This document shows, one piece after another, positions 19,308 to 27,979 of a stretch of 64,000 nucleotides of DNA (positions within the stretch are counted from its first letter, which is position 1; every line of letters begins with the position of its first letter). The stretch covers positions 51,835-115,834 of the forward strand of contig CAWHGA010000050.1 in NCBI GenBank assembly GCA_963828705.1, read 5' to 3'. The notes beneath the pieces were generated by a model that did no database searches, was not told the DNA's origin, and worked only from the letters and a program-made list of their open reading frames with translations. Source of the stretch: CAWDJT01 sp963828705 (lineage in GTDB: Bacteria > Desulfobacterota > Syntrophobacteria > Syntrophobacterales > Syntrophobacteraceae). A program made the translations under genes and the position numbers.

Positions 19308-20253
19308 TCATCAAGAAGGTCAAGAAAGGCGGCCATGGAGGGCATCACGGCGGCAGTTGGAAGGTTGCCTATGCCGATTTCGTGACGGCCATGATGGCCT
19401 TCTTCCTGCTCCTCTGGCTGATCAGCATGGTGGCACCCGAGAAACGTGCCCGTGTTTCCAATTACTTCAAGCACTTCAGTATCTTCGAGAAGAGCGGCAC
19501 TACCATGCTCGACTGCCGGCAAACCCGAGGCCACGATCTACCGTCATCGAAAAGGAAGGTCCACCGGAAAAGGTTCAAGAACCTCCGGTCACTGTCCCGC
19601 CCGAAGCTCCGTCAGCAGCCGACCAGAAAGCCGAGAACGAATTCGTCGACAAGCTGAAGAAAGGAAGTTGAAACCAAGCTGGCGGATGTCAAGGACCAGA
19701 TCATGCTGGATGTTTTCGAAGGTGGGTTGCGCATTGAAATTGTCGATAAGGACGGCAACCCCATGTTTCCGTCGGGCAGCAACGGAGATGACTCCCGCAA
19801 GCCAAAAAAATACTTCAGGTGATCACCGAGAACCTCAAGGACAACACCAGCAAAATCGCCATCGAAGGTCATTCGGATGCCCGTCCTTCGACGTCCCCAC
19901 GCTACAGCAACTGGGAGTTGTCGACGGAACGGGCTTCGTCAGCAAGAAAAGAAATGGAGCGGGATGGGCTCGATCCCAACCGACTCATCCGGGTTGCGGG
20001 GTACGCATCCACGGAGCCCCTCATTAAGGCGAACCCGGTGGATGCACGCAATCGCCGCATCAGCATCCTGCTCTTCTATACCTACGGAACTGCTGCCGCT
20101 GGAGCGCTGCCGCCGCCGGCACGACTATTGCGCCGGCGAATGCGGACAAGGAACCAGTCCGGAGGTGGCGATACACAGCCGGCACAGGAAATTCCCCAGG
20201 GCTATGCCAAACCGCCAGTGGATGCCGTCCGGGAGTATCTCTTCAAACGGTGA
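19289..20253 (+). CDS. motB: Flagellar motor stator protein MotB, frameshifted
   Basis: MotB anchors the stator to peptidoglycan. GTG 19289 gives a short basic cytoplasmic tail (IIIKKVKKGGHGGHHGG), then the membrane helix WKVAYADFVTAMMAFFLLLWL with the proton-carrying Asp. The C-terminal OmpA-like domain reads SKIAIEGHSDARP, NWELSTERASSAR and NPVDARNRRISI. Frame changes lie near 19500, 19665 and 19810. The tail after 20090 is Pro/Ala-rich. The unusual Gly/His-rich N-terminal patch occurs in several MotB groups. Confidence 0.88.
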
Positions 20254-20403
20254 TCAGGGTTCAATCTGCTTGTCCGCACGGGAAATCCGCTGGGCAGCGG
20301 CGATGCCGGGTGCCCACATGGTACCGTGACTTGACATGACAGCAGGACTCAGGTAGACACACGGGCGGTCATTATCTATTCCTGTGGATCAGAAGGAGGC
20401 AGT

Positions 20404-20934
20404 ATGAGAGTCCCGTTGCAGATCACCTCGCGCGACATCGATCTTCCCGATTCGATTGCCGACGTCATTCGTGAAAAGGCCCAGAAGCTTAGCGTTTTCA
20501 GTGATCAGATCATCGGGTGCCGAGTGGTGGTGGAAACTCCCCATCGTAGCCAGCAGAAAGGCACCCTTTACAACATCCACATCGAACTGACCGTCCCGGG
20601 GAGCGAGTTGGTGGTCAAGCGTGAACCCCACATCGAGATCCTGGCAGCCATTAGGGACGCTTTCGATGCAGCCAAACGACAGTTGCAAAACTACAGCCGG
20701 CGACAGCGCGGGGAAGTAAAAACCCATGAGGAAACGCCGTGCGCCCGGGTCCACTCGTTGTTTCCCGAAGACGGTTATGGCTTCCTGACAACCCCGGATG
20801 GGCGAGAGGTCTATTTCCACGAAAACAGTGTAATCGACGATAAGTTCAAGGTCCTCAAGGTAGGTACCGAGGTTCGGTTTGCCGAATCGGATGGGGACAA
20901 AGGGCCCCAGGCCAGCAGGGTGGTGGTTCTGTAG
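20404..20934 (+). CDS. Ribosome hibernation factor (HPF/RaiA) fused to a cold-shock domain
   Basis: The intact 176-residue protein starts behind AAGGAGG. Residues 1-110 form an HPF/RaiA domain (LQITSRDIDLPDSIADVI; CRVVVETPH; IHIELTVPG; DAFDAAKRQLQNY). Residues 113-176 form a cold-shock domain: ARVHSLFPEDGYGFLTTPDGREVYFHENSV has the FGFI/VFVH-type nucleic-acid-binding strands in modified form (GYGFL, VYFHEN). Classical long HPF has a different C-terminal dimerisation domain. Predicted role: stationary-phase ribosome binding with added RNA contact. A strong hairpin follows the stop. Confidence 0.88.
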   Translation: MRVPLQITSRDIDLPDSIADVIREKAQKLSVFSDQIIGCRVVVETPHRSQQKGTLYNIHIELTVPGSELVVKREPHIEILAAIRDAFDAAKRQLQNYSRRQRGEVKTHEETPCARVHSLFPEDGYGFLTTPDGREVYFHENSVIDDKFKVLKVGTEVRFAESDGDKGPQASRVVVL

Positions 20935-20964
20935 TCGATTGCTCGGAGCCCGCCTGGTAATGCG

Positions 20965-21007
20965 AGATCGCTCTGGCGGGTGCGGATGAAACTCGCCAGA
21001 GCGATCT
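20965..21007 (+). terminator. Strong hairpin after hpf-CSD, probable terminator
   Basis: A perfect 14-base stem, AGATCGCTCTGGCG (20965-20978) with CGCCAGAGCGATCT (20994-21007), and a 15-base loop lie 31 bases after the stop. The T tract that follows is poor (TGTGTC), so termination may be weak or factor-assisted. Confidence 0.6.
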
Positions 21008-21149
21008 TGTGTCGTGCCGTGGTGTTGAGGTTTATCCCCGACTGCTGGAGCCTGGGGATCTCGACGTGACCACGAGCGCCAGTGGCAGTGCGCAAGTTCG
21101 CCCGCAGGGCAGGCTCATGGGAAGGCTGATCCGGTGAACCGAATTCCAG

Positions 21150-22613
21150 GTGAAGCGGATGATTGTGACCAAACCGGATTCGACCAGCATCCGTTCCGCC
21201 CGCCAGTGGCATCGCCTGGATTGTGGGTCGCATCCCTGGCACGCTTATTCTTGGCGGCTTCTGGCATGTCTGGTGGTCGCTGTTGTCTCTGGTCTAAGCG
21301 GCTGTTGTGTAGACCCTCCCGTCATCCGCGATATCCGGTGGCTCCCCCAGGATGCCTGGTACTACGTGGCAAGGGATCAGGGTGAGAACCCAACCCTTTC
21401 TCCGGAAGACCATCTGGCCATCAATGCACAATTCAATCAGAGGTATCTTTTCCCCCTGGCATCGCGATCGGCCTGTCCTACGACCAGGGGGAACTGGTGG
21501 AGCGATTGGAGCGGTTTGGCGCCAACCTCGGCTATGGCGAGAACAAGCAGCCCCATAGCCGTCAGTGGCTGGAAGAACTGACCCAGGCCACGGCCTTAGA
21601 AACCTTTCCCAATGCCGGTTTCGCCGCCATCACTACCGCCGCCGGCGACCTCCGCGAACTTCCCAGCCACAAGCCCCACTTCAACGATTTTGAACGTGCC
21701 GGGGAAGGGTATCCTTTCGACAACCTTCAATATTCGGCTATTCCCGCCAACACGCCGGTCTTTGTTTCCCATCAGAGTGCCGATGGCTCCTGGGCGTTGG
21801 TAGAATCACATTATGGTCTGGGCTGGTTGCCGAGCACAGATGTCGCCCGGGTTGCCTCGGCCTTCATCTGTGCCTGGGAAACCGGCCGTTATGCGGCCAT
21901 CATCAAAGACGATTGCCCGGTGCACGACGATAGCGGGAGATTCCTTTTCAAGGTCAGGAGTTGGGCTGATGTTGCCCCTGGTGTCACAGGCATCCGACCA
22001 CTGTCGAGTGTTGGTGGCTGTTCCGGACGAGAACCGGCATGCGCGCCTCAAAGAGATCGCCATCCCATGTGAGGCGGTGGCCGCCAAACCCATGCCTCTG
22101 ACCCGGAACAACATAGCCGCCATGGTGAACCGCTTCATCAATCAGCCCTACGGCTGGGGAGGGTTGTACGGTAATCGGGACTGTTCCTCAACTCTCAAGG
22201 ACCTCTTTGTCCCGTTTGGCCTGTGGCTGCCGCGCAATTCCTTCCACCAGGCGCACCACGGTGGGAACTACGTCTCTCTCAGCCGATTTTCGCCGACCGA
22301 CAAAGCGCGAACGATTTTGGCGGAAGGCGTCCCGTTCCTGACTCTGCTCTGGGCCAGGGGCCACATTGCGCTCTATCTGGGCGAGCAGGCAGGACAACCG
22401 GTGGTCTTCCACAACCTCTGGGGGGTTCGGACGCGTGATCGGTGGGGCCGGGAGGGGCGCCAGGTGATTGGCCATGCCGCCATAACCACCCTGCGTTCCG
22501 GAGCAGAACTCTGCAACTTCGATCGCGCCCACGGCGATCTGCTCACCCGCATCGAAGGCATGACCCTGCTGGTTTCGCCACGGTCTGGGCAGCGAGAGCC
22601 CATCCAAGAATAG
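21150..22613 (+). CDS. NlpC/P60 cell-wall hydrolase lipoprotein with SH3 domains, frameshifted
   Basis: The N-terminus carries a lipoprotein signal (LLACLVVAVVSGLSGC) about 50 residues in, so the true start may be later than GTG 21150. Then come a helical N-terminal region, two SH3-like modules (NTPVFVSHQSADGSWALVES; VGLGWLP-type strand), and the papain-like NlpC/P60 domain: catalytic Cys in YGNRDCSSTL, His in ARGHIALYLG and a third polar residue in VFHNLWG. Frame changes lie near 21450-21500 and 22010. This order matches the N_NLPC_P60-SH3-NlpC family that cuts stem peptides in Desulfovibrio and cyanobacteria. Confidence 0.82.
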
Positions 22614-23193
22614 GCAAACATGGGACGGTCCCGCCATGCAGGCGGAATGGGCCTGCCGGATAAGGCCTGCAGATAATAGCGAGTTTCTGGCTGTGGAGGA
22701 CACGGTCAGCCGCCCCGCTGCTAGTGGGCGAACTGTATCCGGCCTTCGATGGTGGCGCTGATCTGAGGCGTCGTCTGGATTTGGCTACGGGCGGATTTCC
22801 CCGATGATACTGGTTTGCTCACACGTTACGTTCAGGGAGCTTTTTGGGGATCATTCCAGCCTGATTTTCTTTGGCGTGACCTACTTTGTTTTCGCCGGGA
22901 AATGGCTTTCCCGGCAGTTTTGACGGTTGGGTTCGCGGCTTGGTTGGTGGGCGCGGCCGTGCATCAGTGGGTCCTAAAATAGTTCGCGGTGATAGGCCAA
23001 GTCTCTATAACATCTCAATAAGTTGAGGCCAAAGGCACTGGATTCCCGCCTGCGCGGGAATGACGAATAGCGTAACCTGCTGTCATTCCCGCGCAGGCGG
23101 GAATCCAGAAGCTTGGGGCATGTGACCATTGCCCGCGCTTAATGAGAAGATACGAATCTCTCAGAAGAACGAGGCCGAGCCGGGGAGGTAGCG
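22614..23193. other. Intergenic region with a repeat
   Basis: This 580-base gap holds the fold-back repeat at 23041-23106. A 38-codon frame at 22804 (hydrophobic, FFGVTYFVFAGKWL) resembles a membrane-protein fragment, but I cannot assign it. Confidence 0.5.
23041..23106. repeat. Fold-back repeat, ATTCCCGC family
   Basis: GATTCCCGCCTGCGCGGGAA starts at 23041, and its inverted copy GTCATTCCCGCGCAGGCGGG starts at 23082 and continues to 23106. The two units are nearly perfect inverted copies. Confidence 0.85.
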
Positions 23194-24822
23194 ATGTCGG
23201 AGCAGACAGCAACGGTACGCAATTATCATGAGGTCACCAAGCACCATCCCAATCGCTACGCCCATGGTCCGGGGAGGTTGGACTGGGCGGTTCAACCGGA
23301 CCAGTTTCGTCGTTACTCCGGGGCGTCCAATATCGAACTCGACAGGCTGACCGTGGCGCCCCAACCCTTGTACGATCAGGTCTGGGCCGGTGGCCTGATT
23401 CCGCCGGCAGAGGTCAACCGCCGTAACGTGTCACAGCTGTTCCTGGACAGCCTGGCACTGTCAGCCTGGAAACGTGCGGGGACTTCGAGTTGGCCGCTTC
23501 GGGTCAATCCTTCGGCCGGCAACCTGCACCCCATCGAGGGTTATCTGGTTTGCGGCCCGGTCGTTGGGTTGTGTACAGAACCCATGGTAGCGCACTATAC
23601 CCCCAAGGAGCACGGCCTGGAACGGCGGGTTGCCATCCCTGCTACCCTGTGGCAACGACTCACAGGCGGCCTGCCGGAAGGCTCAATGCTGGTCGGACTG
23701 GCCTCCATTTGCTGGCGATCATCGTGGAAATACGGTGAGCGGGCCTATCGCTACGTTCACCTCGATCTTGGCCACGCACTGGCGGCGATTAGTATCGCTG
23801 CTGCTGGATTGGGTTGGAACACCCGACTGATTGACACTTTGGGTACTCGAGAAGTGGCAAAAATCCTCGGGATTATTGATCCGGCAGGGGCTGAAACTGA
23901 GGACGCCGCCTGCCTGCTGGTGGTTGTACCTGGGAATCAACCCGACCTGGAACTCCAAGTGGATACTGAAGCCATTACCGAACTGACGTCGTTGCCTTGG
24001 GAGGGTAGGGCCAGTCGCTTGAGCCATTCCCAGGTCGTTTGGCCATTGATCGAAGAGGTAGCGGAAGCCGGCCTCAAGCCCTCCAAGTTGCCGGCTTATC
24101 CACTGGTGACCCAACCACAAGCCCAGGTCTCAAGGGCTTCGAAACAAATGCGCGACACGCCGCTGCGGGCGATCATCCATCAGCGTAGGAGTGCTTTGGA
24201 CTTCGACGGTACCACTTTCATGCCACGAACAGTTTTCTATGGCATGCTTGAGCGTACCGTTGCACACCCGGAGACCGTTCCACATACGGTGTTACCCTGG
24301 GCATCCAGGGTGCATTTGGCGGTGTTCGTGCACCGGGTCCAGGGACTGGTGCCCGGCTTGTACCTGCTAGTGCGCGAAACCAGTCACAGGGATCGCTTGC
24401 GATTGGCTATGAATCTGGACTTCGTCTGGGAAAAGCCGGATGGATGCCCGGACGGATTACACCTGGTTCGGTTGGTGGCAGGTGACCTTTGCCAGCTGTC
24501 CATGCAGGTGGCCTGTGCGCAGGCGAGTGCGGGAGACGGTTGTTTGAGTCTGGCTATGATTGCCGACTTCCAAGGGGCCCTGGAGGACTACGGTCCCTGG
24601 ATGTATCCGCGTCTTCACTGGGAATGTGGCATGGTTGGGCAAGTCTTGTATCTGGAAGCTGAAGCGGCAGGTTTTCGCGGGTGCGGGTTGGGTTGCTACT
24701 TCGACGATCTGATGCACGAACTGCTGGGGCTGAAGGGCCACGATTTCCAGGATCTGTATCACTTCACCATGGGCAGAGCGGTGGAAGACCCGCGGATCAC
24801 CACACTTCCTGCCTATTCCTAG
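23194..24822 (+). CDS. Double-domain SagB/ThcOx-type nitroreductase (FMN oxidoreductase)
   Basis: This intact 542-residue protein consists of two nitroreductase-fold halves. The N-half has NRRNVSQLFLDSLALSAWK, then RVNPSAGNLHPIEGYLV (FMN-contacting RxSAGxxxP), and AYRYVHLDLGHALAAISIAAAGLGW. The C-half has LRAIIHQRRSALDFDG (basic FMN loop), a CAQASAGDGCLSLAMIADF segment, and GMVGQVLYLEAEAAGFRGCGLGCYFDD. Single-domain relatives (SagB, ThcOx) oxidise azolines in peptides, but no YcaO or precursor gene is near. Many bacteria carry this stand-alone form, whose substrate is unknown to me. A GGGGAGG ribosome site precedes ATG 23194. Confidence 0.85.
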   Translation: MSEQTATVRNYHEVTKHHPNRYAHGPGRLDWAVQPDQFRRYSGASNIELDRLTVAPQPLYDQVWAGGLIPPAEVNRRNVSQLFLDSLALSAWKRAGTSSWPLRVNPSAGNLHPIEGYLVCGPVVGLCTEPMVAHYTPKEHGLERRVAIPATLWQRLTGGLPEGSMLVGLASICWRSSWKYGERAYRYVHLDLGHALAAISIAAAGLGWNTRLIDTLGTREVAKILGIIDPAGAETEDAACLLVVVPGNQPDLELQVDTEAITELTSLPWEGRASRLSHSQVVWPLIEEVAEAGLKPSKLPAYPLVTQPQAQVSRASKQMRDTPLRAIIHQRRSALDFDGTTFMPRTVFYGMLERTVAHPETVPHTVLPWASRVHLAVFVHRVQGLVPGLYLLVRETSHRDRLRLAMNLDFVWEKPDGCPDGLHLVRLVAGDLCQLSMQVACAQASAGDGCLSLAMIADFQGALEDYGPWMYPRLHWECGMVGQVLYLEAEAAGFRGCGLGCYFDDLMHELLGLKGHDFQDLYHFTMGRAVEDPRITTLPAYS

Positions 24823-24916
24823 GGTTGCTGACACGGCTACCGATGGGATGTTATGCCCGTTAAGGATGAGATGTTGCGTTTTTCTCCTGGGGCTGCCTGA
24901 GTCACAGACCTTCCTG

Positions 24917-24990
24917 GATTCCTGCCTTCGCAGGAATGACGACCGAATTGGAAGCTCTAGCTCGTCATGCCCGCGCAGGCGGGCATCCAG
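24917..24990. repeat. Fold-back repeat, ATTCCCGC family, diverged
   Basis: GGATTCCTGCCTTCGCAGGA begins the first unit (24917-24940), and GTCATGCCCGCGCAGGCGGG begins the second (24964-24990). They are inverted copies with several mismatches. Confidence 0.75.
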
Positions 24991-25200
24991 AAACATGATG
25001 AGAAATGAAGTATTCAATCCTTAACGAGTATAACAAACCTACGGGTTTATTGACAAAACAAAGGCAGAGCCAGCCCTTAGCCAGAGCAGGGTCCTCTCAC
25101 TTAAGGATAAGCTTTGGTTCGGTTGCAATTGCTACCGGTGTTGCCGAGGCAGGTCTCTGTTAACCGAATAAATGATGCGATCGCCGATGCGGATGCACAA

Positions 25201-25228
25201 GAAAAGGGAGGCACTTGTGCGCCTCCCC
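25201..25228 (-). terminator. Rho-independent terminator of the Tyr-rich gene
   Basis: On the minus strand GGGAGGC pairs with GCCTCCC across an 8-base loop (25206-25227), followed by TTTTC. It lies about 90 bases after the stop of the gene at 25316. Confidence 0.7.
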
Positions 25229-25315
25229 ACATCGCGATCGTCCTGTCGGCCAAATAGAATCCGTGAATCCCCTGGATACTCTTCTGCGCCCTGTCGCTAG
25301 GAGCCTTTTGGCCAA

Positions 25316-25742
25316 TCAATACCACAAGGTGAAACCGAACCATGGCCAGAAGAACGGCAACACGTAACGGTACGGGTACCAGTAAGGATCGTAGTAGGAG
25401 TTGTAGCTATAGCGAGGAGCGTAGTAGTAACGATTCGGGTAGTTGCTGTAGTAACGGTACGGGTAGTCGTAGTAGTAAGGGTAGCCGTAGAAGTGGCGCG
25501 GATATCGGTAGTGCGAACCCCAATGGCGGTACGGCCGGTGCTGATAACCATGCCCGTAATGGCTTATAGTCGCGGTAGGACCTGTGCGAAGAGCCGGTGT
25601 AACTGGAGGGAGCGCGATGGTGATAGCCGCTGTACCCGGCTTTGGGTCCGTAGCTGTGGCGGCTTTGCGCATAGCTGAAGACGGGCACAATGACCATGAA
25701 GAACAGGCTAAACACCGGAATCAGGATTACCCAGCGTTTCAT
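25316..25742 (-). CDS. Secreted Tyr/Arg/Pro-rich low-complexity protein, frameshifted
   Basis: ATG 25742 has an AAGGAGGTG ribosome site seven bases upstream. MKRWVILIPVFSLFFMVIVPVFSYAQ-type N-terminus is a clear Sec signal peptide (first 28 residues). After a frame change around 25570-25600 the mature part is dominated by Tyr, Arg, Pro and His (HFYGYPYYYDYPYRYYSNYP and similar), ending in a hydrophobic patch (FFWPWFGF). I do not know its function; similar short exported Tyr-rich proteins are common but poorly described. It has its own terminator, so it is probably a single-gene unit. Confidence 0.7.
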
Positions 25743-25836
25743 TGTGATCACCTCCTTCTCTCAGTACATATTATAACCATTCTGGATTTGGTGAGAAAGA
25801 GGAAATTAAGAGCAACCCAAGACCGATGGCAAAGCC

Positions 25837-26685
25837 TTAGCCGGCAGCGACCAGTCCGTGATGTTGCAGTAGTGGCAACAACCGTTCCCGCCCCAAACGT
25901 CCCGCTTCAGCGGGAGTGTCAACATAAGGATAAAGTTCCAGGCTGATGTCACCACCGTAGCCGAGTTGTGCCATCCGTGCGCAGATGGAGGCAAAGTCAA
26001 TGGCGCCAAGGCCTGGGATGAGGTGCTGGTGGACGCGGTTGGCGGCAATGTCTTCGATGTGGACGTGCCCCACCCAGGGAAAGAGCCGTTCGAAGACCTC
26101 GGCCGGATCTTCGCCAGCGCAGTAAAAGTGACCAATGTCGAAATTGCACCCCAAAGAAGGTGACTGAAACTCGCGGATGAAAGATTCAAACTGACGGCTG
26201 TTTTCGATGACCAGAAAAGGTTCGGGTTCAATGAGCAATCGTACCCCCAGTCGTTCTGCGGTCGGGATGACCTGTTCCAGCCCCTGGCGGAACAGGCGGA
26301 GGGCTTCTTTTTCCGGAACAATTCCGGTGCGGCCGCCGGGTGGGATGGATATGTTGGCGCACCCCAGGGCGGCTGCCAGATGAAGACATCGGTCGGTGTG
26401 CGCGATACGCGTCTGGCGCATCTGGGGGTCGTGGTCGATCCAGGAGGGAAGTATCACATCGCCAATGGCATACAAGGTGAACGAATTCAGATTAGTGACT
26501 TTCAAATTCAACTGCTGGAGGGTGGCCTGCAGTTGATCAAGCTGCACCGGATTCCATTCCGGCGGATATAGGTGCGGTTGGTCGCACATGATCTCCACCC
26601 CTTGGAAACCAAGAGCGGCGATTATCTCCAGGGCGGCAAACAGGTCATAACGAGTGAAAGCATTGGTGCTGTAACCAAAAGCCAT
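25837..26685 (-). CDS. Sugar phosphate isomerase/epimerase-like TIM barrel protein
   Basis: This intact 282-residue protein belongs to the AP-endonuclease-2/xylose-isomerase-like barrel family. The start MAFGYSTNAF, then LGFQGVEIM, LLIEPEPF (metal Glu), LGCNFDIGHFYCAG (metal Asp/His), GHVHIED (metal His) and ISLELYPY (metal Glu) outline the divalent-metal site. Members isomerise or epimerise sugars, inosose or hydroxypyruvate; nothing nearby names the substrate. It is transcribed away from nuoA, from which it is separated by 218 bases. Confidence 0.8.
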   Translation of the reverse strand: MAFGYSTNAFTRYDLFAALEIIAALGFQGVEIMCDQPHLYPPEWNPVQLDQLQATLQQLNLKVTNLNSFTLYAIGDVILPSWIDHDPQMRQTRIAHTDRCLHLAAALGCANISIPPGGRTGIVPEKEALRLFRQGLEQVIPTAERLGVRLLIEPEPFLVIENSRQFESFIREFQSPSLGCNFDIGHFYCAGEDPAEVFERLFPWVGHVHIEDIAANRVHQHLIPGLGAIDFASICARMAQLGYGGDISLELYPYVDTPAEAGRLGRERLLPLLQHHGLVAAG

Positions 26686-26903
26686 GGTCTCACATCCTGA
26701 ATCATCTGAAGGTTGCTGGTCCTGAACTGTGGTTTTTGAGTCTCCATATTGGCGCCTGTCTCCTCTCAGATGGCGGCGAAATGCGCCTTGCCATTTCTCG
26801 GCAGTGATGCTAGATTCTGGCCGAATTGTGGAGTCTGACCCGTAGGTTATCCAACATACTCTGAAATCGATTTGGTGTCAAAACCGCTGTCTGGGATGTG
26901 AAG

Positions 26904-27338
26904 ATGCACCCTGCAGGGATTGCCGCAGCCCTATCGCCTTGGGAACCCGGCCTGTTGGCCCTGGTGATGTATGGTTTGCTGGTGCTTGCCCTGATGACGC
27001 TGTTGCTGTTTTGTTGCTCGTGGCTGGGTGAAGGGAAATCCAACCGTGAAAAGTTGCGTCCTTACGAGAGCGGCATCATTCCCACCGGCACCGCGCAGCT
27101 GCGTTCGCCGGTGCCTTTCTATCTTGTCGCCATCTTTTTCCTGATCTTCGATGTGGAGGCGGTTTTCATCCTATCCTGGGCGGTGGCCTTTGATCAACTC
27201 GGCTGGGCTGGCTGGGTGCAGGTGGCGGTGTTCATCGTGTTGTTGCTCTTCGGCCTATTCTATGTCTGGCGTAAGGGAGGGCTCAATTGGGGGTTGGCGG
27301 CTTCAAAAGCTTCCTGCGACGACAAGACTTCCTGCTGA
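26904..27338 (+). CDS. nuoA: NADH-quinone oxidoreductase subunit A
   Basis: This membrane subunit sits at the complex I quinone-site junction and has three helices. REKLRPYESGIIPTG and PFYLVAIFFLIFDVEAVFI are the family signatures (the loop that contacts the quinone cavity and the acidic helix 2). ATG 26904; GTG 26898 is also in frame. It is the first gene of a 13-gene operon and overlaps nuoB by 52 bases. Confidence 0.93.
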   Translation: MHPAGIAAALSPWEPGLLALVMYGLLVLALMTLLLFCCSWLGEGKSNREKLRPYESGIIPTGTAQLRSPVPFYLVAIFFLIFDVEAVFILSWAVAFDQLGWAGWVQVAVFIVLLLFGLFYVWRKGGLNWGLAASKASCDDKTSC

Positions 27339-27968
27339 CTCGGCTGGACACTCTGATCAACTGGGCCCGCCAGTATAGCCTGTGGCCTATGTTCTTCGGT
27401 CTGTCCTGTTGTTTCATCGAGGAAGCCGTAGCGCTGACGTCCCGCTATGACCTGGCCCGCTTCGGCGCTGAGGTGCTGCGCGGCTCGCCCGCGCCAGGCC
27501 GACCTGCTGATCGTTTCCGGTACCGTTTTCAAGAAAATTGCTCCGGTGGTTCTTCGTCTCTACGAACAGATGGCCGAACCCAAGTGGGTGATATCCATGG
27601 GTTCCTGTTCGAATTCTGGCGGTATGTATGATGTTTATAGCGTGGTTCAGGGAGTGAACCAGATCCTTCCAGTGGACGTCTACATCCCGGGCTGTCCGCC
27701 GCGGCCGGAGGCCGTGCTGCATGGTCTGATGCTTTTGCAGAAGAGAATTGGTGAGGAACGGCCGGCCCGTTCGGTTTTCCATCTGGGAGGCGGCAGCCAG
27801 GGATCACATCAACCGGTGCTGGTGGATGGGGTGAGCAAGAGCCGCGACGCCCGTGGACCTGGCTATGAAGGTCTTGCCCTTGCGCGGCACTGCCGCCACA
27901 CCGCCGCACTTCTGGCAGAGCCGCGTCGAAGGAATGTGGACGCCGCCGGCCCGGCGGATTCGAACTGA
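27287..27968 (+). CDS. nuoB: NADH-quinone oxidoreductase subunit B, one frameshift
   Basis: This subunit binds the terminal 4Fe-4S cluster N2 beside quinone. The TTG start at 27287 follows AAGGGAGGG. Motifs: SLWPMFFGLSCCFIEE with the tandem Cys of N2, then after a frame change near 27490, DLLIVSGTVFKK, ISMGSCSNSGGMYD and VDVYIPGCPPRPEA with the other two Cys ligands. The C-terminal 60 residues after KRIGEE match the family poorly and may be read in a wrong frame. Confidence 0.92.
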
Positions 27969-27979
27969 GTTCAACCGAT

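Larger units (their letters stand above)
24823..25315. other. Intergenic region with repeat and terminator
   Basis: This 493-base gap lies between convergent genes. It holds the fold-back repeat (24917-24990) and the minus-strand terminator (25201-25228). No gene was seen. Confidence 0.6.

Noticed and set aside
18614..19534. Minus-strand frame of 306 codons over motA/motB
   Set aside because: The plus strand codes for MotA and MotB; the antisense frame reflects base composition.
22804..22920. Short hydrophobic frame that might be a membrane-protein remnant
   Set aside because: Only 38 codons, no ribosome site and no family I could name.
23194..24822. Azole-peptide (TOMM) biosynthesis cluster
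   Set aside because: Only the dehydrogenase-like gene is present; no YcaO, E1-like or precursor gene lies nearby.
9644..24990. CRISPR-like repetition
   Set aside because: The repeated units are inverted hairpins at distant sites, not direct repeats with regular spacers, and no cas gene is present.
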